Assembly: GCA_900128585.1 (NCBI GenBank)
Contig: LT642247.1
Coordinates: 1 to 28,404 of the forward strand
Length of the DNA stretch: 28,404 nt
Direction of reading: 5' to 3'
DNA from: Stramenopiles sp. TOSAG23-3
Lineage: Eukaryota > Sar
Positions 1-13,200 of the stretch are shown here, in pieces. Below the pieces are notes generated by a model. That model made no database searches, had not been told where the DNA came from, and saw only the letters and a list, made by a program, of their open reading frames with translations. How positions within the stretch are numbered: the first letter of the stretch is position 1; each line of letters opens with the position of its first letter. The translations under genes and the position numbers were made by a program.

Positions 1-23
1 GTTTGATATTTTGGTGGAAACAG

Positions 24-38
24 TATATAGTATATTAA
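24..38 (+). promoter_or_regulatory. TATA-like element before the first gene
   Basis: An AT-only run beginning TATATAG sits about 30 bases before the ATG at 60. If it is a TATA box the 5' leader would be very short. Similar AT-rich boxes lie about 20-35 bases before other starts in the window (24141-24149, 27971-27981 and 15398-15413). This is pattern recognition only. Confidence 0.35.
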
Positions 39-59
39 TAGAATAGTACAAGAAAGGAC

Positions 60-701
60 ATGCATTCGAAAATCGTTCTTGTAGCCGCCGTTGCCGCCGC
101 CGTCATGGCGTCGTGCAACGTGGCCGCCGTGCCCGTGTCGTACAAGAGCGGGGCACGCGTTGTTTCCAAGGAGGAAACTCTTCCCACCGAATTTTTACAA
201 AAGTTTCAAAAGGCCGCCGCGGGGGTGCTGCAACCAGAGGCCGCGCCTGCGAAGACCGCCCCAAGGTCGAACAACCCCACCAAAGTGGAAAAGGACTTGA
301 GCTACCGTGTCGTCCAGACCATCAAAGGGTCCTACTCCGCCCTCGGGCCGCTCCAGTGCGAGAGCACGTGCACCGTGAAGCAGGCAAAGCCAACGTGCGA
401 CTGGCATGTGCCACCCTGTGCGTTGGGCTGCGCCGAGCAGTGCGCTCAAGGCACCAACGAGGTCCCGTTGCACAGGCAGTTGTGCATAGACGGTTGCACA
501 TTATTTTGCGGCGCAAAAGCTCCGATGAAAAGCAACAGTGCTTCAACCCAGGCGGCTTTGGAGGGACAAGGAGATATCACCGGCGCGAACGCCGACCGGG
601 AAAAATACGCTAGGAATCAAGTAGGAAAAGGGGAAGCCGGCCTCGCCCAAGCCGAGAAGAACGCCGCGTTGCCTGGCGCGACCACTCAACAACGTCTTTA
701 G
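60..701 (+). CDS. Small secreted Cys-rich protein with CX3C spacing, family unknown
   Basis: The 213-aa product opens with a basic residue and a long Ala/Val-rich hydrophobic stretch (residues 4-24), a good signal peptide with cleavage likely near residue 24. The mature part has nine cysteines, all within residues 100-150: C100, C104, C113, C120, C124, C128, C142, C146 and C150. Most are spaced as CX3C, and C124/C128 and C142/C146 form a twin CX3C pair separated by 13 residues. That spacing is known from small Tim chaperones of the mitochondrial intermembrane space, but a signal peptide argues against that role here. The C-terminus (160-213) is polar and rich in Ala, Gly and Gln. The protein is probably secreted or lumenal and disulphide-bonded. 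I do not recognise the family. The ATG at 60 is the first in frame and follows a TATA-like box. The gene converges on the TRRAP-like gene. Confidence 0.7.
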   Translation: MHSKIVLVAAVAAAVMASCNVAAVPVSYKSGARVVSKEETLPTEFLQKFQKAAAGVLQPEAAPAKTAPRSNNPTKVEKDLSYRVVQTIKGSYSALGPLQCESTCTVKQAKPTCDWHVPPCALGCAEQCAQGTNEVPLHRQLCIDGCTLFCGAKAPMKSNSASTQAALEGQGDITGANADREKYARNQVGKGEAGLAQAEKNAALPGATTQQRL

Positions 702-1235
702 AACAGTGCGACGAGCGACTGAGGTATACATTGTAAAGTATGTACCCTTACCTTGATACGCATTACGATATTACGAGTTTAGTGTACTGTACGTAAATCT
801 TATCTTTTTAGCTTTAATTGCCCGCTCCAATGGGCGAGCGGGATTGTGGTAAAACTTTGCAATTCTTTGAACTTTTCAATTTATCTTCTTCGTGTACCGC
901 GAATAAACAACATTTCCTTCCATCCATTAAAGGTTGTAAATTTAACCGTTCGGCGAATACCTCAGGGGAAACTTGGATAACCTGCCACACAAAGAGGGTG
1001 TCTTGTTCCTATGTTAAAGATTAGTTTTCTTCTGTGTACCGCAGGCTTTGTAAAAAATTATTTAAAAAATGTACTCTCGTAGTATTACATCATCTACGTA
1101 AGATCGCTGTGCAATTTTTTCATATTTACTATCATTTAAAAACAAGAAAATTGGCTGTTATTTAAGTAATTAAATTTAGCTTCCTATCATTTTAAAAGGA
1201 AAAATTAAATTTTTTGTTCCCGAATCTCACCTCAC
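702..1235. other. Convergent intergenic region
   Basis: These 534 bases separate the 3' ends of the Cys-rich gene (+) and the TRRAP-like gene (-). The region is AT-rich with oligo-A/T runs near 1050-1070 and 1135-1215, as expected for 3' UTRs and poly(A) regions. A 68-codon open stretch at 818-1024 begins with TTG and has no recognisable features. No RNA gene or repeat is seen. Confidence 0.6.
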
Positions 1236-4200
1236 TCACAGCCATGGCTGCCACGATGCCGGCATCGACGCCAATTTCTCCACGTCCATGGCATCGTTCA
1301 AAAGGTCCCGGATGCGACCGTTCATGCATGCGGGGTTGTCTACCGATCGGGTGCCCGCAAGGCAGCTCGTACGGTCGTGCACGGCCGGAATGTTGATCGG
1401 GGTCGTCTCGTCGAGCCGGTCCAGCACGCAGTACATATTCTTCACCACGCTGACGTTGTACGGGATCGTTTTGCTCCCCTTCGGTCCCCCGTCCCCCATT
1501 GCGGCGTCCGCGTCCCCCATTATGGCGTCCCCGTCCGTGTCGACGACGGCATCCTTCTCCTTTTTCTTCTCTTCCCCGTCCTCCCCCTTGGCAGTCTCTG
1601 CCGCGTGACTCGATTCGATCGCCGCCCGCTGCTGCTCCATGTCGTCCTGCAGCAGCAGGAACAGATAGTCCTCGAAGAACGCCTCGTTCTCCTTCAGGGC
1701 ACTGCCAACCGCCATCATCGAGTTCGTCAGCGTGCCGTGAATCCCGGCCGGGGTTAGAAAGTGCGCCATGCTCCGTGTCAGGCGGAAGGGCACGGCTCCC
1801 GTGCTCGCGAACAAACCGTCCGGGCTGTACAGAGGATGCAGGTCGGAGTACATTGTGGTCCCGGACTGCGCCGAGACAAACATCTTGTGGGGCTCCTGGT
1901 GCCCCATCGATAGCAGGTACGAGAGGTACGAAATCACCGCCGTCTGGGTCGCAAACTGCTTGCGGATGTACCACAACTTCTCGTACGAGTCCGCCAGCGC
2001 TGAGACGCGGTCCGTAAGGATACTGTTCGGAACCAGCGTCTCGCAGATCGTGCGGTACGTCCTCACGCGGTTCGCCGCCCGGGCCTCGGCCGGACTCCCA
2101 TCGAACAAAAAGTCCGGATGCGAGAGGACCGACGCATTCTTTGCCATTATGAAGGGAAGGACCTCGTCAACCCCAGCGGCCGCGCAGAAGTCCTCGTACA
2201 CGCTCGAGAGCGACGTGGACGCGCTGCACTCTTTCAGCAGGCGTATCCGGGGAGTGATGGGCACGATCACCGGCACCACCGAGCGAACGTTTCGCTGGCG
2301 CGCAGGCGCGTGCACCGCCATCAGGCGGTTGGTCAGCTCAAAGAACTGGGCGACTCGCTCGTCCCGGGGTGTCATCTTCGGGGCCGTGTTCTGCAGGAGA
2401 AAATTGTTCAGCAGCCCGTCACTGCCCCGGATCGAGATCCGGCACTGGTGCGTGTGGGACAGGTCCGAGCGTCGGAGAATGCTGTAGTCGGTCTCGATCA
2501 GGCTGATCGTGACGTTCTGGGACAAGTTCGGCTCGCTATCACACGAGTACTGCCCGGGGAGCTCGATGTTCTGGCTCGAGAACGCGACCATCTTCGAGCT
2601 GCAGTCTTCCATGTTCATGCTTCCCGACAAGCGGGACAGGGACTGGTCCAAGTGGTTGTTGATGATGTACTTCCACTTCGACAGCTTCCGCACCAGACCT
2701 TCCACGCTCATCCGCGGCCGCGACGACATCGAGAAGTCCTTGCGGAACGCCGCAGCGTACAGGTTGTAGCACTCGGCGTGGCGCGGGTGGAGACCCCTCG
2801 CCTCGGAAGGGAAAAACCGTGCCGTGATTCTCTCCAGGGTGACCCGTATGGAGTTGGGCACACCCACCTCGCCCATCGTGCTCTCTTTCAGCTGCAGCCT
2901 CATGCACTTTGCGAACAGGCCGTGGACAAAGTAGAGCAGCTCCTCCTCCGGGCCTTGCTTGAACTTTACGATAAGCTCCTCCAGAAGCGACTCTATCTCG
3001 AACGCGATCGGAGAATGGCTCCGTTTGATGGTGTTCATCAACTCCTCCGCGAACTTCGCGGCGGACTTGGGCCTGGCCGGGTCCGATTCGTCCGCGGGCG
3101 GTGCAGCCGCTGCGCCCTTCTTCTGCCTCGACCGCTCCTCGCTCCGGCATTCCAGCAGAAACGCCCGAAGCGAGTAGTACAGCGCCTGCGGGTAACGCTT
3201 CGCGATCTCTGTCAAGACTCGGTGGGCCTGGCCGGACCCTTCCTTCCCTAGCATGCTTATTAGCTGCGGAATCCACACCACCCAGCTCCAGATCGGCGTG
3301 TCGTCCACGTGCATCGTAAAAATCTTCAGGAGCCGGCCGCTAGGGTCGTCGCACTGAAGCAAGCGCAGGACCCGGGCAAGCAGCAGCTGCGTGTTTTCTT
3401 CTTTTCGTGTGTAGATTGCGTGCAAGTAACAACTCATGACGTGACACGCGTACTCCAGCGGCAGCCCTTCTAACGTCTTCGCCCCAAGCTCCAAGGACGC
3501 GTCCTCCCGCAGCACTGCCGCACTCTCGCCGCGGCACGCGATGTGCAGTAAACGGTCGTAGAATTGCCCCCAGGACAACCAGCCTTCCCCGAAGGACTGG
3601 CAGACGTTTAGGCACTTGCTGAACGCCGACTCCGCCTCCCTTGTCTCCCCGAGGCGCTCCAGGAAAAGCGCTTTCAGACGAAAAAGCTCCGCCTTTTGTT
3701 CAGATTGAAAATAGCTCAGGTTCGTGTTGTTGATCATCGCCAGGCCGTTCTTCAGCCGCAGGGGTTCGTCCAGGCAGAGCGAAATCTGCTGCTGCAGTTT
3801 CTTGAATGCTGGCCCGATTTCCATCTGAGAAATGTTGCTCAGCTTGTCCATGAACTTAAGCCCCAAATCTTTCAGTTTGTGGTTCCGCGCAACTTCGCAG
3901 ATTTTTAGGGCCGTCCACGGCGTGTCCTGCACCTGCCCGCTCTGGTCTTGCTTCGAACGGCTCCGCTGGTTTCGGCGAACGGACTCGGACTTGATAAAGT
4001 CGAACATGTGCATTCGCCAAGTCAGCACATCCGTCCACACCACCGCATCTTCCCATCGGTTAGGCAGGCGCTCCCGCCACACGTGCATATACTTGTTCAG
4101 GTCCGGCATCCTCGACGAATCGCGCTCTCTCGTCTCCTTCAGCTCGACAAGTATCTTGCTGGACTCCTGTACTTCCACCAAGTTCTGGAACGTTTGCAGG

Positions 4201-7200
4201 AGTGGGATGTGTGCTGCAGACGTCGTCGATGGCAGTGATTGCCATTTTTGCAGCACCAGCTGGACGCCGTGCCTGCAGTACTGATCGACGTCGCTCAGCT
4301 TCCACTCTTGAATGGCGAGGTAAATTTGGTACAGCAACAATTTGCTATCCGGGGTGGTCTCTTCGGTCACGGCTTTCACCGAGGGCGAGGCGAACAGCTT
4401 CTTCACCAGGCTCCACTTCGGCGTTTTCCACGCACATTCTAGGAGAACTTTAGGCTCGTTGGTCGCTGGCAAACAGTAATTCAACAACACGTCCCACTGG
4501 GCCAACTGGCGGCAGGACTCCACCCAGCTGGACTTCCACCCAGCCAGTTCGAACTCGCTCAGGCGCCCGTCCATGTGCTCTGATATAGCATTCACCAGCA
4601 CTTCCTGGGACTGCTTCCACTGCCCGTTGGCCTGCAAGTCCAAAGCAGCTGTCGTTTCCCGCGATTCAGAAGTCAAGTGTCGCAACCCCTTGGAGTGATC
4701 GGTTTCGTTCAAGGATGTATAGAGGTTGTCAAGAACCCTGGTCCACGACTCGAAACCTTCTTGGGTATGATTGTCCCTCTCAAACACCTGCCTCTCGCAG
4801 ATGCGTATCGCAGTGTGCCACGCATTGTACGTCTTCCCTAAAAACATCAGGAGCTCTGCGGGAATCAGCGGTGCAGGGTTCGATTTGGCAAGCCCAAGGA
4901 GCAAGGCCTGGACAACATTTCGACGGTACCCAAACCCGCTGCCCAGCCGCAATTGCCTTTTGTGGTACTGTTGAGACAGTAACGAGGTTAGCGGGCGCAC
5001 TAGAGCCATTTGGGAACGCTCATCGAGGCTTGCCCACGCTGCCGGGTAAACTTGCCCCCACATTTCTATCGCTACGCGGGGGTCGGCGTGGGACAGCTCG
5101 TGCAACGGGGTCAAGACACGCTTCACCGTCATGTTCCCCCTGACCGATTGCAAGAACGCAGACTGCTCTGCTATCATAGCAGTCAGCTCTGTGGTAGTGT
5201 TCCCCTTGCCCAACAGCCGGAAGCCCTCGGGCGCTTCCTCGATTGGTGCAAAACCTGGAGTGCTGCTGTCCAAAGATATGCTCGAGGTCTCGACCCGGCC
5301 CGCCAAGATACACTCCGTGGCGAGGGGCAGCCAGAATCGGTTGTTGACTGGCTCCCAATCCTGTACTAGAGTGGACAATACCCTGCTGAACGTGCTGTGC
5401 AGCTTGCCATCGCGGTTGAGTTTGGCGACGTAGAGCTTGTAGAACATCCGGCGCTGGATGGGATTTGGCGAAAAGAGGGCGGACATGAACGGCCGTTTCA
5501 GCTGCACGTTTAGCCAGTCCGGCCGACTATCCTCTGGCAACGAGCACATGGAGTAGATAATGTCGAAATACTTCGTGAGCAATGGCAAGGCGTGGTGCTG
5601 ATCGCGAAACCGCATAAGTGTAAACATTTTGATCAAAAAAGCCTCTTTCTCTTGATCGTTCAAGGGGGTGTGAAGGTGCACCGAGAGGTTCATCCAGTTG
5701 GACACCAAGCTGACAATGGCCTCCAAAACGAACGTGTTGTCGTTTTTGTGAATCACATGCGACAGGGTGTTCAAAAAGTACCGCTTGTCCGGTTTGTCGT
5801 GGATTCTGCTGATTGATTTCCCAATCATGCCCATAGCCAGTTTAAATGCATGGGCACCCTCGGTGGGACCTTCCAGTTTGCTAATCTTCCTACCTTTTTC
5901 ATCTTTGGACGGGTGAACAAACGCCGTGCGGTCCAACGCAAGCGCTTCCAAGACTTTGTTGAAAAACCCGATGTACATAAGGGCGGTGGGACTGTGGGCT
6001 TTCGCAAGGACAGAAATGCATTGCAGCGCCGCGAACCCAGTAAATCGCCCCGCAGCCTCCCCTTTTCCACTAGGTGGCTTCAGTCCGCTTTTGCTGTTCC
6101 CGTACTTGTTGTAAAAGTCGGTTACTTTCGTGCGGGCGGAGATGCCGGCAGTCACGCTCTTGTCCAACAGATCTTTGAAGTACCCGTAGAACCGGCAATC
6201 AGTGAACTCTTTTGGTGCGTTGTGCATTGGAAAACAGAAGATCAACCGAGTGATGAATCTCCGGAAGCATTTGTTGAGCAGAATGACTTCCTCGAGAAAG
6301 TTCCGCTGGTCCCGGTCTGCGTACGCCCCAAAAGAAAACACATTGTTCGCGCTTTCGCCAATTTCCAATTGTGACGGTTTGATGGCGCCATAATCCACTG
6401 TGGATATTGTTCGTAGGCAGGGCTCCAGCAGAGTCATAATTTCCGCAATGTTTGATTGGATAAATTTATTCTTCTTGGCAGGCGTGCTGAACCGCAGCAT
6501 GGTGTTCAAGACTTCCAGGCACGCAAGAAGGACACCAGGCTTAATGTTTTGGCTGGCGCTGGTCACGTCGTCCACGGCTTGGCGTGCCCGAGTCGCTGCA
6601 GTGCTCCGTTGGGATCCTTTTTTGGCCTTTCCGGCGGCACCCCTGCCCTTGGGCTTGGAGGTGGACGGGTACGATGAGTTGTCCGAGCCAGTGCTGCGGC
6701 CTCGGTTTGAACTGCCCCGTGAGCTCTTCTGGGGAACTTCCAATAGCTTCTTAAACGAGAAATTCTTTATCGATGTCAAGGGCCATACACTCAGTCCCCG
6801 GGCAAGCAACTCAGTGCACCTACGCCAAAGTATGTCTTGGTTTCCAACCTGAACCGTCGACAGGGATAAGCGAATGAGGAAATTGATGATCATGGTAATC
6901 GATTTGTCTGGTCGTGAGGCTGGGCCCATCGATTGCAGGCTAGAAAAGGGCCGTTTGGGGTACGACAAGTTTCGTCGGCTAATTGGCCTTGACTTGTACC
7001 GTTTCGAAGGTTTTCTTTCACTGCTCAGGACCCATTTCGTTTGTGACGCTTTGCGCAGTTTTAACGGGCATTTGCCAGCCGCCTTCCGTTTTTTCTCGAT
7101 GCGCGCCTGTTTCCGAGCCAATTTTAGTTTCGCTTCCTTCTTCGCGAGCCGTGCGGCGGCCTTCAACGACTTGCTTTGGTCTTGCAATTTCACCAATTTG

Positions 7201-10200
7201 CTTCTCTTTTCACGTTCAATTTCCCACACAATAATAATTTCAACCAAATCCACGGCGAGTGACCTGTTTTCCAACGTAGCGTTTCCGGGTAGAGCCAACC
7301 GGCTGAGACAATTGACCATCTGTGGCATAAACTGCTCCTTGTGGCCGTAAAACATGGAAGGATTTTTTACAATAACACCCCAAACATGAATTACATTTGA
7401 CAATGAGTGCCCGTCTTCGTAAATCACCTTTTTTGTCCATTTTATTGACTTCACAAACTCGTCATGCGGCAAGCGGTCCTTCAGGACAGGCACAAGAATG
7501 TCAAGCGCTTTACGAACCAACGGCCTGGATTCGGGCGCAGTCATTCTCAAAAGGGCCACATAAACTTGCAAAATGATCTTTGGCGGTGTTTCGTACATTG
7601 CAATAAACCTACAGACATTTATGTACGCCCAGTTTTTGCTCAAAGCGTCTTTTGACTTCAGGTGGTTCCATGCAAACTTAATCAAGTTTTTGCGGTGAAC
7701 CGTCAGTTCTGATGACATAAACTCTACCAGCAAAGTGGCGAGTTTCAACAATTCCACCAGCAGTTTCTCCGTGGCTTTGTTGCTGGCAGAGCTCTCCACC
7801 AGACTTGACACGATCTTCTTTATCAAGTCATCGCCAAGCACGTCGGAGTTCTTTATCGTTTTGTCAGCAAATACAGCGCTCAACACTGGGATCAACAAAT
7901 ATTGTATCGCCAACGTTTTCAAGGTCTCGGTCGCTTTCGTCCCATTGAAGTACTCAAGATACAACGTTACCAGCGTTTTCTTCGCTTCCACGGTAGCAAT
8001 CTTTGAAAGTTCCTCGGCAAAGAAGCGCTTCAGGAACGTGTAGTCTATGACACTCCTCTCTGTAAACACATTTAGCATTCGGAACAAAATCGATACATTG
8101 GAAGTGTCTGCCCGGTATACGTTTTGGAGGCACTCCACCAAAAGTTTCGACTCTTGCCTGTGGCGCAGCTCGACCTCTTCTTCCTTTTGCAGGCGCTCGA
8201 CTCGCCCTGGCATTTCCCACATCATAAGCAGGCATTTGGTGATCTTTTTATCGCTGGTAAGCCACTTCGGGTCAGAGTGAGAGAGTGTGTGAAATATTTT
8301 AATCCCTTGAAAGCGTAATTCCATAATTTTTCGCTCGTGGGCCGAAGTGTTTTGAAGCCCATTTTCCCCCCAGAAGGAGGTGGTGCCATCGGATGACGTA
8401 CTCGCGTTGGAGGTGTCCCCGGCGTCTTTGTTCTTTGGTTTTGCGTTGAGTTCTGGGAGGTTCGTGTCGGCAGTGCGTCGGACATTCTGGCGCTGTATAA
8501 CATCCCGTGCCTTTTTGAGCTGCGCATTTGCCCACATTTTTGCCCAATACTCGGCTTTTTCCTTGGCCCCTTTCTCTTCTGATTCCATCAACACCTGCCC
8601 CGCCGGACTCCGCTCTATTGCCATGGAAACGAGCCTGCGTTGGACTTTCGACACTAGTCGCTGCTGTTCTTCAAATGACCTTTCTGCTCGCTCCACTGCC
8701 TCTTCGCATTTCTTCGTAGTCTGGTGCTGCTTCTGTGCTGCTAGTTTCAACTTCTCCCGGCTATCGAGCAACTCTTTTTTGTACTTTTCCACGTTTTTGT
8801 GGGCCGTATCTTTTAGTTTTGCACTGTACGATTTGTGCTTGTAATCTTGCACCTTTTTCACCGCAGCGTTAAGCTTGCCTTGCAACGTCTTGTACTGCTT
8901 TGTGCCATCGTTTATCAATTTCTTTTGTTTCGTGTAAGACGATTGATAGGCTTTCCGGGCTTTTGTAAGCATTACTTGTGCGCGGGCCAGGTCTTGCCGG
9001 GCATTCTCTAAGTCTTGTGGCGATGGCTCCGGCAGGGATGGGGCAATTGAAATGGCCTCAAAGCCGTCCCCGTGTTTCGCATTAGGGTCTGTGCTGGTCT
9101 TAATCTGCAACAAGAACATGTTGTTGATCACCGTGTTCGTCGCTTCGCTTGTCATTAGTTCGTCGCGTATCGAACGCGCTTCGGGGAGCTTAATTATCGC
9201 CTGGAATAATTTGGCGTGAGGCCGGTTGACCAGCCTCTCTTTTTTCAGAAAGAATTCCACCGTTTGTTTCGGGTATTTCGCCAAAAACTGTGTCAGGGGG
9301 GACCGGAATGGGGAGTAGCCGCATCCAGAAACATCCACTTTTTTCGTTCTATCTTTCGTGTCGTTCCTCTGGGTCCTGTACCTGTGAAGCACACTTTCTA
9401 GCTTCAGGGTAACGGCGACGAGATCTTCCATGAATGACGCGACAGAGGGCGGAAGGTACTGAAACAGAGCTATCGTTTTTGCGGCAACCTCGGGCTCCTT
9501 GCCAGCTTCCCATTGCCCGGCAAGGATTATTTGTGCGGGCTGCGTCCATTGGCGCAAATGGTCGAGTAGCTGCTTCGCAAGAGCATCGTTAAATGCTTTG
9601 CTGAGCATTTCCAACACGTGCGCAAGTGCATTGAGAAGGGCGGGCGTCAAATTATCAAATTTTGCAAGGTTTGCCAGCACTGGTCGCAGAGACGTTTTTA
9701 ACAAATCGTTGGGCAAACTTTTCTGCAAGCTGGTGATAAGGGCTCCCAAGGCATGTTTCGACGCGGCAACGATATCCGGGGAAATCGCAGTCAATGATCT
9801 GCAACAGAACTGGATGCACTGGTTCCGTGACTGGGCCCTGGACTCGTCTGCGAATACAGTAGGCGATGCTACTGTGCAGGCCCAAATCAACCCCACAGTG
9901 TACACGCATAGGTTGGTCCTATGCCGTCCACAAAATGGGTATTCTAAATCTTCAACAATGTCGGCTGGGTTTCCATCCAACCCTAAAATTTTCCTAGTCG
10001 CCGAGTCTGCGACTGCTATGCCCCCAGAATCTAAATTTATGGGCAGCAGACGGGCTTGCAATCGATCAGAACTGCTAAGGTGCACAGACTCCATCAAAAA
10101 TTTGATAACGCTTTGGTCAACGTCAAACAATGGCTTGCCTTTTAAAGACAGCGCGAACGTTGCGCATGATATGCGCGCTATCTGCTCTTCGTTCATGAAA

Positions 10201-13200
10201 TGGTTCAAGGGCCTATTGAAAATGCGCTCTTGAATGTTTTTCCGGAACGGAACTAGCAAATGATACATCGAAATGCCGGTCTCCTCGGAGAGACGCTTGA
10301 GTAGCATTTGCGCGGCGTTTCTTGACGTTTCAGAGCGGCGAACCAGCTCTGCAGTGAGCAGATCAATAATTCTGAAGAGGCTGGGATCTTGCTTCTTCAA
10401 CTCTACCATAGGTTCAAGGTCGTTCGACTCGCCCTCTTCGTTGCTCCCGGCCAAAATTGTTTTGGCGGTCTTACGGGACGACAACAGCATGTCAATCGTC
10501 TTCTGGGCCTGGGAAATTACATGGGCTTGAAACTCAAATGTGTGGTCAAAGAGTACAAACAGCAATGCTTTGAACATGGTAGTTTCGTTCGCTCGTATCC
10601 AGTCCATGGGCATTAATTTGTGAAGCTCACGGATACCGACGCAAGCGCCAACCTTTCGTTTCCAAGCTTTCTCAAACGAAGCATGGATGAGAACTTTCAA
10701 CAAGGCTGCCCAAACCGTTTTACCAATGCGGCACACGTCGCTGTCGGTACCGTCCTTCCTGTTGCACAAAAGTTTTGCCGTTTCCGCCATGAGACAGAGC
10801 GTACGCGTGGCAACTTCTACGATTTCGTTTTTGCCAGACGACCACCCGTCGGCCAGCACTTCGCAGATTATGGTCGGGTCGGCGTTGATATGTCCATCGG
10901 ACAGAGCGCTGCCTTTCTTCGACACGCTCAAGAGGAACAATTGCCTGACAAATCCCCGAAACAGGGGCCAAGCTTTCCTACTCATTTCTGTATCGGCGGC
11001 CGCTGTCATCATTCCCACCAGAATTTTCTTTAAAGTCTTCTCTCGTGCCCTCAACTGCTTCACACGAACCCCCTTTTTAGCAGACGAGTCCAGAGTGTCG
11101 CCATGCTCGTCGCCGGTTGCCGATTCAAGCCCCATGCGCTCGATTCCAATGCTCTGGTCGACGAACATGGCCAAGGAAGACGCCAGAAAACTCAATGCCA
11201 TGTGCTTGTAATGCACCCGTACTGCGTTTGGGGTTTCAGATCCTTGCTCATCTGGCGTTTTCCCCTCGCCTCTAATTTGAGCAACAAGCTTTGCGCTCGC
11301 CGCGGCTTCCCTGCGAACCCTTTCGTCGTCAAATTTAGGGCGTTTGGAACGCCTTCGTTTTGCCTTCTTCCCCGCACTGATGATCTCAGCGATGGTTCTC
11401 TTTGGGCCGAATTCGATTGCATCCTCGGGTGCCTTCGACGTTTCTCCCTTCTCAGCAATTTTACTTTCGACGTTTCCATCGCCCGTCGTTTTCTCTCTGG
11501 AAGGCGCGTTGGAAGAAGTTTTTGTGCCTTTCACTGGAACCCTTTCTCCTGAAAAATGCTTTTGTAGAAAGGCCGTTGAAAGGTCTACAAATTTGTCCAT
11601 CTTGAGCACACTGTTGGTCCCGGAGCGTTCGGCCCCATTGAAATTAAATGAAAATGCAAGCCCGGGGTTTACGTCTTCGAGAATATCAAACTCAACAGGG
11701 TTTGTCAAGTATATGCGGTTTTTACCCCCCATTTTCCCTAATATTCGTAGCGCTGTTGTCCCGTAGTTCGCCGGCTTCGGCTTCAACAGGTCCGTCAACG
11801 CCCCCATCAAGTCGAGCAATATAGGCTTGCGGCTCATGATGGGGTACAGAAACTCTGTGTTCAAGTTGTCGATCCAAAACTCTAGCGTGCGTAGCGCCAG
11901 CGTGATGAGCTCGGAGTGCACCGACTTCAGCGCCAGGATGACCGGGGTCATCAGAAGTGGCAAGTGCTTCAGCAAAGACGGCAGGCGGGCTGGGACAGTC
12001 AAACACAGCTCGATCAGAAGCCGTTTGGCATCTGGGTCGTCCGTCTTCTTCTGCATCGCCACCAGCCCTTTCAGCAAACCCGGGAGCAGTTGCAGCAGTT
12101 CTTTGTACAGAAGCTCAAATTTTCCGCCACCGATGGAACGAAAGAGGTGCCTGAGGAGCTCAAGGTGGTTCTTCGGGTCCTTTACTTCTGTGACGCACCG
12201 AAGGTTCAAAATTATGATTTTTCGTAGCTTGGGAAGGAGCACGCGCTCGTTGTCCTTGTACAGCTTCACAGACTGAAACACCATTTTGAACAATCGCAAA
12301 AGTATGGCGGCGCGTTCGTCGGCGTTAGCTCTCTCGCTATCGTTGTAAATCCCTTCCCCGTTGACGTCCGTGCTGACCCCTATCAGCTTCTTCTCTGCCC
12401 GATCTACTCGGTCCCACTTGGAACACCCAGATGACGCGTGCCCTGACAAATAAAACACGCGCTTTGGTTCTAATAAAAAGTCTAACAATATATCCGCAAA
12501 TATTTTCGACATTCGCGCGTTCGTCAAAAACAGCTGCGGAATGACCAGCAGCGTGCGGTCCGTTAACATATTCTCGTACAGCAACTCTAGCGCAGACCGA
12601 GCCACGCCCGTCTCGGTGGACCGGTGGAAAATGTCCCGAAAGTTTGCGTGGTTCAGCACGGTGAACACATTCCCGAAGTTTTCCAAAACGTCCTTCTCCT
12701 CGTCTCGATTGTCCGACTTTTCGTCCCGGTACACGTCAAAACACGCCAATGCTAGCTGGAAAAAGTTGGAGATAAGGGTGATCTCGTGCTCTGTCAACGG
12801 TACGGCGACCCCTTGTTTCTGCACCCTTTGGTCACGCGTGATGGTCGAGTTGGTCTCTCGAACCTTGTAATTGGACACGCACCATACTACCGTCTTCAAG
12901 CCAAGGATCATGGTTTTGATCAGCGCTTTGATAATTTTCGAGGACTCCGTTTTCGCGTCCAGGGACAGCGACTTGTGGGGGTCGCCCGGCGCGGCCCGGG
13001 CGGGCGGCAGCGTGCTTTTCGCGGGGACCTCGGGCTGGCCGTTGGCCCGTGGCGCCCCCTTTGCCTCGCTGGCGGGATCGGCTACGACCAGCGTCATACT
13101 GCCCTCCTCGTTGGTGGGCTTGGGGTCCTTGCTTGCAATGTCAGCGCTCGGGTCTTTGGCGGCGGACGGCGCAGCCTTCTCGGCTGCCCCTGGCTCCGCG

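Noticed and set aside
1192-1974. 260-codon minus-strand frame rich in Gly and Arg
   Set aside because: It is a shifted-frame shadow of the TRRAP C-terminus, low complexity with no motif.
2118-3251. 377-codon plus-strand frame
   Set aside because: It is antisense to the FAT/pseudokinase region of the TRRAP-like gene; Arg/His/Val-rich shadow composition.
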